Assembly: GCF_006335125.1 (NCBI RefSeq)
Contig: NZ_VDMO01000051.1
Location: 1-6,989 of the forward strand
Direction of reading: 5' to 3'
Length of the DNA stretch: 6,989 bases
Source of the DNA: Deinococcus radiopugnans ATCC 19172
GTDB taxonomy: Bacteria > Deinococcota > Deinococci > Deinococcales > Deinococcaceae
Both the position numbers and the translations under genes were made by a program. The notes below the pieces were generated by a model. The model was given only the letters and a program-made list of their open reading frames with translations, was not told the origin of the DNA and did not search any database. Below are positions 1 to 5,912 of this stretch, in pieces. How positions within the stretch are numbered: position 1 is the first letter of the stretch; every line of letters starts with the position of its first letter.

Positions 1-127
1 AGCGTAGGATTGAGCATGGAACCTACAGTGGCGTCCTCGATAGGGAAACCTCTGAACGCGCTGGTCTGTGTTGGCATCTGGATCTTCATTCTGACAGCTC
101 CAATTTTCTTCCTTGGCGTTTTTATTT
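1..127. repeat. Terminal direct repeat, left copy (circle overlap)
   Basis: These 127 bases are identical, base for base, to 6863-6989. An exact terminal duplication of 127 bases is what a de Bruijn assembler using k=127 leaves on a circular molecule. The biological circle is therefore probably 6,862 bp, and this is an artefact of linear output rather than a real long terminal repeat. A small membrane-peptide gene crosses this segment. Confidence 0.93.
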
Positions 128-168
128 GGGACGTCGTGCAGATCATCCTGGGCCTCTTCGCCAATTGA
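16..168 (+). CDS. Small membrane peptide, 50 aa
   Basis: An ATG at 16 opens 50 codons ending in TGA at 166-168. An AGGA ribosome-binding sequence lies 6 nt before the ATG (7-9 plus the preceding bases). The product is mostly hydrophobic: residues about 15-38 (Leu/Val/Ile/Trp/Phe-rich, with a Thr-Ala-Pro break near 27-29) form one or two short membrane segments, and residues 39-49 form another hydrophobic, possibly amphipathic stretch. The polar N-terminus (about 14 residues) precedes the membrane part. Most codons end in G or C as in the backbone genes, which supports real coding. On the circle its upstream region is 6751-6862, which faces away from the ribbon-helix-helix gene at 6167-6616 and its operator array. 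The family is not recognised. A small toxin, a holin-like peptide or a membrane anchor are all possible, and nothing seen decides between them. Confidence 0.55.
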   Translation: MEPTVASSIGKPLNALVCVGIWIFILTAPIFFLGVFIWDVVQIILGLFAN

Positions 169-220
169 TAGGCCGCTGAGCCTTGACCCATCAGAATGCT
201 TTCGGCGGGAGACTGATCGA

Positions 221-340
221 CTGTCAGTTTTGGGTATACCCCAACCTGACGTCAGGCAGAGGGCAAAAAAGTGTCAGCTTAGGGTTATTTTGGGACTTGT
301 CTGACAGTCTGAGACGCGGGTCTAGAGCCTAACCTGACAC
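221..340. repeat. Iteron-like TGTCAG repeat cluster with palindromes; candidate origin/control region
   Basis: The gene-free stretch 169-460 holds a family of related 14-mers with consensus TGTCAGNTTNGGGT. Copies are at 222-235 (+), 238-251 (-, beginning CGTCAG), 272-285 (+) and 326-339 (-), with a shorter TGTCAG at 301-306 (-). The two plus copies lie exactly 50 bp apart and match at 12 of 14 positions. Between copies sit two perfect palindromes, GGGTATACCC (232-241) and CCTGACGTCAGG (245-256). Repeats in both orientations plus an A-rich run (264-270) resemble the iteron region of a theta-replicating plasmid or the operator of a plasmid regulator. The replication gene is not adjacent, which weakens the origin reading. 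The rest of 169-460 shows nothing further that I can support. Confidence 0.5.
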
Positions 341-460
341 CCACATGCTCTGGCCGCCCACGACACCAGCATAGATGCGGGGTCCTGCTGAACAAGTTCC
401 CTGTGCCCATCCATGCGTTGACCACTACACTGCATTCACGTCCCTTCCCCTGGAGGTTGC

Positions 461-802
461 ATGAAAGCGTGGTTCTTCCCGCTCCTCGCCGCGTTTCTCC
501 TCAGTCCAACCAGCGCCGCCCCGGTGTCATGGGGCAGTTTCCGCACGCTGCTGTCTCAGGAACGCACGGGCCGCGACAGCTACAGCCTGAAGGCGTTCAG
601 CGTTAATGGACGCCTGAATATTCGGCAAGACGTGACGTACAGCCTGACCTTCCAGGGTGGACAGGTCAGCATTGATCACCGCGTCCTGAAAAGTGGTTGT
701 ACGACAGGCAAGCTCAAAGCTGGCTCGGCGCTGAATTTTCAGGACGCCAGGCGGGTGGCGATGTTTATCCCTTCGCGCGGTTGCTCTTCTGGCTCGTCTT
801 AA
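461..802 (+). CDS. Small secreted protein, 113 aa, function unknown
   Basis: The ATG at 461 is preceded by GGAGG with 4 nt spacing, a strong ribosome-binding site that fixes this start. Residues 1-20 form a classic Sec signal peptide: Met-Lys, a hydrophobic core (WFFPLLAAFLL), then SPTSAA, with cleavage likely after Ala19 or Ala20. The mature part of about 93 residues is rich in Ser, Gly, Arg and Lys, has no membrane segment, and contains only two cysteines (Cys80 and Cys108), which could form one disulfide outside the membrane. Residues 40-75 alternate polar and hydrophobic positions as in beta strands. A TACACT at 426-431 could serve as a -10 box, but no good -35 goes with it. The gene is transcribed toward the relaxase gene, and the two stop codons are 33 bp apart. 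I do not recognise the family. Cargo such as an envelope-associated or inhibitor protein is possible, but unproven. Confidence 0.7.
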   Translation: MKAWFFPLLAAFLLSPTSAAPVSWGSFRTLLSQERTGRDSYSLKAFSVNGRLNIRQDVTYSLTFQGGQVSIDHRVLKSGCTTGKLKAGSALNFQDARRVAMFIPSRGCSSGSS

Positions 803-835
803 CACCTGCACTGGGCCAGCGCGCTGCTGTCCTCA

Positions 836-1504
836 TTACCGCTCCCAGCCTCTGTCGTACTGGCGCTCCTGCTCGCGTTCACGCTGTCGCCGTGCCCCGC
901 TGCCGTAATCCTCCGGGTCCAGTTCCAGCGTGCGCCCGCCGCTGCGCTCCTGTTGCTGGTCCTCGCCCTGGTGATGGTGCCGGTCCTGGTGCTGCTCCTG
1001 GTACAGACCCAGCTCGCGGCCCAGATGCCGTTCCAGCTCGTACGCCTGGTGCTGGAAGTGCACCAGATCCCCTTCGGCCCCCCGCCGGAGCGTGGTGTCC
1101 GTCCCGAAGCAGATGTGGACGTGGACATTCCCCCCGTCCTGTTGATGGACGGCCACCGCGTAAATCTCGGCGTCGGGGCGGCGTTCCTGCACCGCCTGAG
1201 CCACCAGGAGGGCCGCGCGCTGCCGGTCCACCTCGGCCTCCCCTGGAAGCTGGGTGGTGAAGACCAGGTGCTGCTGATACTTGGTCGTGGTGTCCTCGAT
1301 GCGGGCGGCGGCCTCCACCCGCTCCGTTTCCCTCAGCAGGCCGTCTTCCAGGGTGTAGAGCTGGGTGCGCTCCTTCTCGTCCATGTAGCGCGTGGCGCTG
1401 GCGGCGCGCGCCTTGCCCCCGGCGCTGGTCTTGGTGTAGTTGTGGCCGCTGCGGTCCGGGATCGAGCGCACCACCCGCTGGGTGCTGCCTAGAGAGCGGG
1501 CCAT
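836..1504 (-). CDS. Relaxase / mobilization nuclease, short form, 222 aa
   Basis: This protein should nick the plasmid at oriT and lead the strand during conjugative mobilization by a helper. Residues 120-130 read HQQDGGNVHVH, an H-x2-D-x2-N-x-H-x-H pattern matching motif III (metal-binding histidines) of HUH relaxases of the MOB P/Q type. The segment at 29-41 (GGKARAASATRYM) resembles the conserved N-terminal stretch of VirD2/MobA-like relaxases that carries the nucleophilic tyrosine. Tyr40 is the best candidate, with Tyr23 as an alternative. The C-terminal third (166-222) is very rich in Gln, His, Arg and Glu and looks disordered or nucleic-acid-binding. At 222 residues it is shorter than most relaxases, with no room for a helicase or primase. 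Its ATG overlaps the stop codon of the upstream accessory gene (TGATG), implying translational coupling. It converges on the secreted-protein gene at 461-802. Confidence 0.8.
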   Translation of the reverse strand: MARSLGSTQRVVRSIPDRSGHNYTKTSAGGKARAASATRYMDEKERTQLYTLEDGLLRETERVEAAARIEDTTTKYQQHLVFTTQLPGEAEVDRQRAALLVAQAVQERRPDAEIYAVAVHQQDGGNVHVHICFGTDTTLRRGAEGDLVHFQHQAYELERHLGRELGLYQEQHQDRHHHQGEDQQQERSGGRTLELDPEDYGSGARRQREREQERQYDRGWER

Positions 1505-2214
1505 CAGCGGTTGAAGAAGCCCTTGGGCTTGTTGCGCAGGTCTTCCTCGGTGTCCTCCAGCTTGTGGGTCGCCATCACCATCGCGTTCCGGGCCTCCTTC
1601 ACCTGCTGGTTGAGGGTGCCGAGATAGTTCACGAGCTGCTGTTGCTGCTGTTGGAGGGCCTGCACCTGGGCGGTCAGGGCCTGCACGTCCTTGAGACCCG
1701 CCGTCATCTGCTCGGACGACTCGCGCACCTTCAGGAGGAGGCCGGGGTCATCGTTCCCCATGCCAGCCGCCAGCTCGCTGAGTGCGGCGCGAATCTGAGG
1801 GGTGGGTTCCTTGAGTTGGTGGACCGCGAAGTTCCAGGCCCGCTCGATGTACTCCGGTCCCTTGTCCTTGCCGAAGGTGTCCTTGACCAGCAGCCCCACC
1901 ATCTGCTTCGTCGACCCGCTTTCCAGACTGGTGCGGGCCAGCAGGGAGCGCACCCGGTTCATCTGCTCGTTCAAGGCCACCCGGATGTTCTGCTGCATCA
2001 GTTCAGTCTGCTGCTCGAAGGCCAGCTTGAGAATGTCTCCTGTCATCACCTGCCGGTCTTGCAGGCTGTAGCGCTCTAGGACGTGGGCGCAGAAGGCCGA
2101 GAGCTTGACCCCCGCCTCGTCCGCCATCAATTGCAGCTCGGCGGCGTGGTGCGGTTCGAGGGTCACAGTCACCCTCTGGGGCTTCTGGCGGGGCCTTCCA
2201 GCGGTCTTCGTCAT
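1504..2214 (-). CDS. Mobilization accessory protein, RHH + coiled coil (MobC-like), 236 aa
   Basis: It probably binds oriT DNA and assists the relaxase encoded directly downstream. The N-terminus is basic with a GRPRQKPQR segment (6-14). Residues 14-51 show a beta strand (RVTVTLE) followed by two helices, as in ribbon-helix-helix proteins. Residues about 160-222 form a long heptad-like, Gln-rich coiled coil including six consecutive Gln (188-193), and the tail is basic (KPKGFFNR). The frame stays open upstream to an ATG at 2448, but the extra 78 residues would overlap the next gene and contain the tandem inverted repeats, and the RHH domain begins right after Met at 2214, so I chose 2214. There GGAG lies only 1 nt before the ATG, too close for ordinary use, so the start could be leaderless or slightly different. 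The TGATG overlap with the relaxase gene marks a two-gene mob operon. Confidence 0.75.
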   Translation of the reverse strand: MTKTAGRPRQKPQRVTVTLEPHHAAELQLMADEAGVKLSAFCAHVLERYSLQDRQVMTGDILKLAFEQQTELMQQNIRVALNEQMNRVRSLLARTSLESGSTKQMVGLLVKDTFGKDKGPEYIERAWNFAVHQLKEPTPQIRAALSELAAGMGNDDPGLLLKVRESSEQMTAGLKDVQALTAQVQALQQQQQQLVNYLGTLNQQVKEARNAMVMATHKLEDTEEDLRNKPKGFFNR

Positions 2215-2274
2215 ACTCCAGCGTACGCCAAAAAAGCTGCACGAATTAGGAATGGAGAGCGCTCGGGTTTTTCC

Positions 2275-2324
2275 CCTCTGGAACGCAGTTCTAGAGGCAA
2301 GATGCACGACAGTGCTAATCTTGC
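2275..2324. other. Two tandem inverted repeats; oriT candidate
   Basis: The first repeat has arms 2275-2284 and 2288-2297 (CCTCTGGAAC and GTTCTAGAGG, 9 of 10 paired, 3-nt spacer). The second begins where the first ends: GCAAGATGCAC (2297-2307), loop GACA, then GTGC, a TA bulge, and ATCTTGC (2312-2324), giving 11 pairs with one bulge. They lie in the 175-bp gap between the winged-helix-like gene and the mobilization operon, 60 bp upstream of the accessory gene. Tandem inverted repeats directly upstream of mob genes are typical of oriT. They could instead be operators. No nic consensus was recognised. Confidence 0.5.
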
Positions 2325-2389
2325 GTAACTGCACTACAGGGACAGAATCTGATCGGCCAAGGCCTGTTTTTGCTGGGGCTTCGGCGCGG

Positions 2390-2698
2390 TCAGGATTCAG
2401 ACTTCTCGTTCCGGCCCTGCTCCTTTTCAGCTTTGGCCCATGCTTCATTCAAGGCCACTTCGACGGCTTCACCCTCCGCCAAGCGATGAACGTAAGCCCC
2501 TCGCCAGCCTCTTCTCGTCACCACCAGCCCATCACTCGTCAATGTGTCCAGCACCTGCTGGAGTTGCGAAAGTCTCAGCGTATGCCCAGAGGCCGTCAGT
2601 CGGGCGTAGATCTCGCTCTGCCGCTGTTCAGTAAGAGACAGACACAGCAGCACCGCACTCGATTTTGGAGGGAACATTCGTTTCGGTCGTTTCGCCAT
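2390..2698 (-). CDS. Small winged-helix-like DNA-binding protein, 102 aa
   Basis: After a basic N-terminus (MAKRPKRMFPPK), residues 13-75 follow the pattern of a winged helix-turn-helix: helix (SSAVLLCLSLTEQRQSEIYARL), helix (LSQLQQVLDTLTSDGL), then a strand-turn-strand wing around TRRGWRGAYVHRL. The 76-98 tail is an acidic/basic charged helix. The ATG at 2698 follows an AAGAGAG purine run about 6 nt upstream, a modest ribosome-binding site. Base composition is like the plasmid backbone, unlike the AT-rich genes that start 31 bp upstream, so it marks the left edge of that island. A regulator of mobilization, of copy number, or of the cassette read into it from upstream would all fit. Family not identified. 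Confidence 0.65.
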   Translation of the reverse strand: MAKRPKRMFPPKSSAVLLCLSLTEQRQSEIYARLTASGHTLRLSQLQQVLDTLTSDGLVVTRRGWRGAYVHRLAEGEAVEVALNEAWAKAEKEQGRNEKSES

Positions 2699-2721
2699 GA
2701 GTTTCTCTCTTAAAATAAGTA

Positions 2722-2735
2722 AGATAGATCTATCT
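2722..2735. repeat. 14-bp perfect palindrome at the end of the HEPN-motif gene
   Basis: AGATAGATCTATCT reads the same on both strands and overlaps the TAG stop codon (2730-2732) of the HEPN-motif gene. It lies 24 bp upstream of the winged-helix-like gene's start codon. It could be an operator for that gene or chance in AT-rich DNA. It is not followed by a T run, so it is a poor terminator. Confidence 0.35.
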
Positions 2736-3749
2736 AGTTAGAATCCACTTCAACTCCCCATCAACATTTTGAGGGGTTGGGAAATTATCATCTAGATCAA
2801 GCCACTTAAGAAACTCTGCAACATTTGCAATGGCTTCTAAAGCATTTTTCTGATTTATAGAGTATGCATTTTTCTCTTCCTCTACACTACCTGTATGTAC
2901 AATTTTGTTCCTTGTAAGATATATTTTACTTATAGTGCTAAATAACTTTTCTTTATCGATAAATAACGATTTTCCTTTACAATATAAGAGTAGGCTTCTC
3001 AATTTAACTGGAAAACTAGCATTCTTTAAATGCTCGTATATTGGATCCTTAAAAATTATACCTTTAGCTGTAGTTATATTTTCTATTCTAAATCTACCTA
3101 TAATGCCACTTTTATGCTCATCTACTGCCTGCTGATAATCTATATCACAGGATAAACCTAATGCAATTTCACAAGCCATACCACAATACAAGAAGGTATT
3201 GGTATAGTCACCATCAAAATAGCTATCTATTGCGGATAGAAATATCCCCGTATATACATCTTTTTCTTTTGGATCTTTTAATATTTCTTGAAAATCATCA
3301 TTAGAAATAGCAGTTTTTATAAGAAAATCCGTTATTGCAGCTTTAACGGGCACGATTTCTATACATGTATTTTCTAGCGGAACGAATCCGCTACCATGTA
3401 GCATAAAATCATATTTTGGCCTAGCTATTCTGAACTGCTTAGTTCTAAAAGCTACCCTGCTAAGCAGATCTGAGAAAATTTCTTGCATATCGTAAATATT
3501 TTCTGAGGGATCATCAAATTCTAATATTATATCTGTATTTATAGCATAATATTGGCCGTCTCTAACCACGCAGACATTAGTACCGCTGCCTTTTCCAAAT
3601 GGATAGTCATCGTGATTTATACTCAAATACTGAGTAAACATTGGATCAAGCATTCTCAAGTTGCTTCGTTCACTTACGGGCCATAGAAGTGGATCACTTT
3701 TAGTAACCTTCCAGCTAATAGGATTTAATATTCTTAATGCTATATACAT
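2730..3749 (-). CDS. HEPN-motif protein, 339 aa, possible RNase effector
   Basis: The C-terminal region looks like a HEPN domain. Helices around 169-200 (IFLSAIDSYFDGDY then TFLYCGMACEIALGL) are followed by LFSTISKIYLTRNKIVHTG at 270-287, which contains Arg280-Asn-Lys-Ile-Val-His285. This Rx4H motif is the catalytic signature of HEPN ribonucleases in toxins and anti-phage systems, and the layout resembles the Apea-like HEPN group. A last helix (302-317) would close the bundle. Residues 1-165 form a separate, probably mixed alpha/beta domain with no motif I know; it may sense or bind the trigger or partner. The ATG at 3749 has GGAG 13 nt upstream, a long spacing; no other in-frame start is better placed. 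The gene follows the 136-residue gene on the same strand after a 113-bp gap containing a hairpin. A toxin or abortive-infection role is inference. Confidence 0.75.
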   Translation of the reverse strand: MYIALRILNPISWKVTKSDPLLWPVSERSNLRMLDPMFTQYLSINHDDYPFGKGSGTNVCVVRDGQYYAINTDIILEFDDPSENIYDMQEIFSDLLSRVAFRTKQFRIARPKYDFMLHGSGFVPLENTCIEIVPVKAAITDFLIKTAISNDDFQEILKDPKEKDVYTGIFLSAIDSYFDGDYTNTFLYCGMACEIALGLSCDIDYQQAVDEHKSGIIGRFRIENITTAKGIIFKDPIYEHLKNASFPVKLRSLLLYCKGKSLFIDKEKLFSTISKIYLTRNKIVHTGSVEEEKNAYSINQKNALEAIANVAEFLKWLDLDDNFPTPQNVDGELKWILTR

Positions 3750-3780
3750 TGAATTAAGATATCTCCAAAGTCTAGAAATT

Positions 3781-3804
3781 CTTGCCTAACTGGAATTAGG
3801 CAAG
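3781..3804 (-). promoter_or_regulatory. Perfect 9-bp stem-loop between the two cassette genes
   Basis: CTTGCCTAA (3781-3789) and TTAGGCAAG (3796-3804) pair perfectly around a 6-nt loop. Read on the minus strand, the hairpin comes 59 nt after the stop of the 136-residue gene, is followed by AATTTCT, and ends 31 nt before the HEPN-motif start codon. The following T run is weak, so full termination is doubtful. A partial terminator lowering effector expression, an operator, or an RNA processing site are options. Confidence 0.55.
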
Positions 3805-3862
3805 AGAAAATTAGGGGGTTTTATTCGGGTAGAATCTCTATTCACGCTAGATTTAGTCATCG

Positions 3863-4273
3863 TCAAATATGTAATCTATAAACGTAATTATTGCTTACAC
3901 CAATGCCTTCTATATTAATGTTATTGGCATCAATTCCGTCTATAGCATCCATCCCTGTAGAGACAGAGGTTTGGAGTTTCACAAGAAATGGGTCTCGTGG
4001 GGATATAGCTATAACATCAAAATTTGGATTTTCTAAAGCGCTTTCCTGAATAATTCTGCTTATATCAGCGCTCATTCTATTTTGTATACTGTCGAATTCC
4101 TCTTGGTTCATACCAACTGGCAATCTGGCATGCATTGTACCTATAACTAATGCCCATTCTCCAGGTCTTAGTGAGTCAGTCCATAACATAGAAGTAGGAG
4201 AGTACATAGTATTATCCAAATCCCTCAGAAGCTCTGCGCCAAAATCCTTTAGGCTTTTTGAAAGTTTACGCAT
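3863..4273 (-). CDS. Unrecognised 136-aa protein, first gene of AT-rich cassette
   Basis: The frame can be opened at a GTG at 4282, but that GTG is part of an AGGTGA ribosome-binding sequence placed about 6 nt before the ATG at 4273, so 4273 is the better start (136 residues, beginning MRKLSKSLKDFG). It looks soluble, with no signal peptide or membrane segment. Residues 1-20 form a basic amphipathic helix. 40-55 (WALVIGTMHARLPVG) and 85-105 (FDVIAISPRDPFLVKLQ) look like strands of an alpha/beta fold, with a helix at 57-80. The end (116-136) is Asn/Ile/Gly-rich. No nucleotidyltransferase motif (GSxxxGxxxxSDxD), as in MNT partners of HEPN toxins, is present. Position first in the cassette suggests an antitoxin, regulator or partner of the HEPN-motif protein, but this is inference from order and shared composition only. 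Confidence 0.7.
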   Translation of the reverse strand: MRKLSKSLKDFGAELLRDLDNTMYSPTSMLWTDSLRPGEWALVIGTMHARLPVGMNQEEFDSIQNRMSADISRIIQESALENPNFDVIAISPRDPFLVKLQTSVSTGMDAIDGIDANNINIEGIGVSNNYVYRLHI

Positions 4274-4291
4274 TATATTCACCTCGCTTGA

Positions 4292-4320
4292 ATAATACTG
4301 AATTCATAGCGCCATGTGGA
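4292..4320 (-). promoter_or_regulatory. Candidate promoter of the AT-rich cassette
   Basis: On the minus strand, TCCACA (4315-4320) and TATTAT (4292-4297) are separated by 17 bp, a sigma-70-like arrangement with a good -10 and a modest -35. Transcription would begin around 4285, just ahead of the AGGTGA site and the ATG at 4273. It lies downstream of the replication gene's stop codon, so the cassette could have its own promoter rather than depend on read-through. Confidence 0.45.
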
Positions 4321-4357
4321 CTCAGACAATCCTTTAGAAGAATGAGCAATTCCGCTG

Positions 4358-5845
4358 TTATGCCGCTCGAAGTCGGCTTGCCAGCAGTGCTGCGGGGCGT
4401 CTCAGGCCCTTCCACTCGCGTCTGTCCACCTCCAGGCGCTGCAATTCTGCCGCCAGCGCTTGCAAGCCGTCGCGCCCCTCGATCTCCGCTTGCCATGCCT
4501 GCCAGATCACTTTGCAGTAGTACAACCGGCTGTGAGCGTCCTTCAGATCGCGGGCCAGGGCCGCGCCCATCATGCCTACCAGCGCGGCCCGCTTGGACTT
4601 GTGCGCTTCGAGCAGGGCGGGCAGGGCATGAACCACGTCCTGGACGCCCTGCAAGAGGCGTTCGGCCTCGGCGGCGTCGTTTATTGCGGGGTCAGCTTTC
4701 AACGGGTTTTGTGTCGTGACGTTTCCTGGAATAACGACCCAGCGGCGGAGCTGTTCGCTCATCTCTGCCTGCATTTGCCCCACGGGATCAGGTGACCCCT
4801 CAATAAAAATTTCATCGTCTACGACGCACTCTAAAATCTTGGCTTCCTCGAATCGCTTCTTCGCGTTGGCAATCGCGTTGAAGGCCGTGCGGCCTGCCGC
4901 CCGGTCCGCGTCCAGGTCCCGGTATTGGCGTTTGTAGTCGCGGTATCTCAGGCGGGCTTCGTGGCCGGGGGCCAGGCGCACGGCGTACAGCGTGCCGTCC
5001 ACCCCGGTGACGGACACGCCGTTCTCGTTGGTCATGCTGGTGAAGTGCTGGCGGGCGTAAACGTAACCTGTCGCCTGGAGCTGGGCGGTCCACTCACGCA
5101 GCGTGTTGTCACAGATGCCCAGCGACTTCGCTAGCATCTCCGCGCACAGGTGCATCACGACTTGCTTGGGGGGCTTGCCGTCCTTGCTGTACAGGTACAG
5201 GTGGGCGGCCAGGAAGATGCGGGCCAGCTCGTGCAGCTTCGCGGCCAGCGCTCCCGCTCCAGCCGTTCCAAAGCCCTTCCCGCGCTTGGGGCGGAATGGC
5301 TCCAGGTCCAACAGCTCGGACAGGCGCGGCAAGGACTGACGCTGCACGCGCTCCTTCACGAAGATCTGGGTCCGCTCGACCTGCACCTGGGCGTCCTGCT
5401 CCTCGCAGAACCGCAGGGCATCCAGCAGCCAGATCGCCGGGCCGCTGGCGCTGTCCTCGCCCTCTGGGGCCTCCACGGCGGGCGGTGTGGCCTTCCGGGT
5501 GGGGCGGTAGTGCGCCTTGCTCTTAGCGCGGCGCTCGACGATCTCCGCCAGCGTGGCCGTCACGGGCAGGCCCTCGCCTTCGCCCTGGTCTTGGATCAGC
5601 ACAGGGGGAGTAGCGGCGGGGACTGGGCGGCGCGGCTGCTGAAACTGCTTGCTGGGCTGGGGCTTGGGGCGGCGCACGTCCACCGGCTCTCCACGGAGAG
5701 CGGCACGACTCATGGCTAAAAAGTGGTCGGTGCTGGCTGCCGCTCTTTCAGGGGTGAAAGATGCGTCAACGGTAGTCAAAGGTAGAAATTTAGGGGCTTC
5801 CTGCCGTACCCTATGGGTCAGGCTTTCCCGTCGTTGGTTTGACAT
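4358..5845 (-). CDS. Putative plasmid replication initiator (winged-helix Rep), 495 aa
   Basis: This is the largest backbone gene and the best candidate for the replication initiator. Residues 1-135 are Pro/Arg/Ala-rich and probably flexible. Residues about 165-300 are the folded core: basic helices (RPKRGKGFGTAGAGALAAKL), then LAAHLYLYSKDGKPPKQ, then a helix-turn-helix (CAEMLAKSLGICDNTLREWTAQLQATGYV, about 234-262) and a beta wing (GVDGTLYAVRL, 281-291). Residues 300-345 are a highly charged helix (RYRDYKRQYRDLDADR...). The C-terminus (395-495) is helical and rich in Ala, Arg and Leu. The winged-helix layout matches iteron-binding Rep proteins, and it resembles Rep-like proteins of Deinococcus plasmids (from memory). 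No rolling-circle HUH and tyrosine motifs were seen, so theta replication is expected. GAAGGA lies 10 nt before the ATG. The leader carries two tandem inverted repeats that could control its expression. Confidence 0.65.
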   Translation of the reverse strand: MSNQRRESLTHRVRQEAPKFLPLTTVDASFTPERAAASTDHFLAMSRAALRGEPVDVRRPKPQPSKQFQQPRRPVPAATPPVLIQDQGEGEGLPVTATLAEIVERRAKSKAHYRPTRKATPPAVEAPEGEDSASGPAIWLLDALRFCEEQDAQVQVERTQIFVKERVQRQSLPRLSELLDLEPFRPKRGKGFGTAGAGALAAKLHELARIFLAAHLYLYSKDGKPPKQVVMHLCAEMLAKSLGICDNTLREWTAQLQATGYVYARQHFTSMTNENGVSVTGVDGTLYAVRLAPGHEARLRYRDYKRQYRDLDADRAAGRTAFNAIANAKKRFEEAKILECVVDDEIFIEGSPDPVGQMQAEMSEQLRRWVVIPGNVTTQNPLKADPAINDAAEAERLLQGVQDVVHALPALLEAHKSKRAALVGMMGAALARDLKDAHSRLYYCKVIWQAWQAEIEGRDGLQALAAELQRLEVDRREWKGLRRPAALLASRLRAA

Positions 5846-5875
5846 GTAGTGGTGTTCCTTCGAGGTGGGATAGCC

Positions 5876-5904
5876 GGATCAGAGCGCTGGATACGCTGTG
5901 ATCC
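5876..5904. promoter_or_regulatory. Inverted repeat in the rep leader (operator or RNA stem)
   Basis: GGATCAGAGCG (5876-5886) and CGCTGTGATCC (5894-5904) pair at 10 of 11 positions around the 7-nt spacer CTGGATA. It lies 31 nt upstream of the rep start codon, just above its ribosome-binding site. It could be an operator bound by the Rep protein or an RNA stem in the leader. Confidence 0.5.
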
Positions 5905-5912
5905 ACTTCGTT

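Larger units (their letters stand above)
2705..4340. other. AT-rich foreign island carrying a two-gene cassette
   Basis: Composition changes abruptly near 2705 and near 4340. Inside, G+C is low (15 of 60 at 3001-3060), while flanking backbone is high (46 of 60 at 5461-5520). The island contains only the HEPN-motif gene and the 136-residue gene, both on the minus strand, with AT-rich codons such as ATA, AGA and TTA. It sits neatly between the stop codon of the replication gene (4358) and the start of the winged-helix-like gene (2698). No transposase, terminal inverted repeats or target duplication were found at its edges, so how it entered is not visible. Confidence 0.85.

Noticed and set aside
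953..1492. Long plus-strand open frame opposite the relaxase gene
   Set aside because: GC-rich DNA leaves long antisense frames open. The minus frame carries the relaxase motif and the TGATG coupling, and no ribosome-binding site supports the plus frame.
1630..1665. Triplet-like repeat in the accessory gene
   Set aside because: It is simply the mixed CAG/CAA codons of the six-Gln run in the coiled coil, not a separate element or CRISPR-like array.
2355..2364. GGCCAAGGCC palindrome with T-rich tail as a terminator after the winged-helix-like gene
   Set aside because: Only four pairs with a two-base loop, and the T run is on the strand opposite to the gene.
2215..2448. N-terminal extension of the mobilization accessory frame to an ATG at 2448 (78 more residues)
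   Set aside because: It would run through the tandem inverted repeats and overlap the winged-helix-like gene. The RHH domain starts right after the ATG at 2214, and the extra residues look non-coding.
5150..5719. Plus-strand open frames of up to 189 codons opposite rep
   Set aside because: These are shadow frames of the GC-rich rep gene, with no motif and no start signal.
4358..5845. Rolling-circle initiator reading of the rep gene
   Set aside because: No HUH metal motif or catalytic tyrosine motif was seen; the core looks like a winged helix instead.
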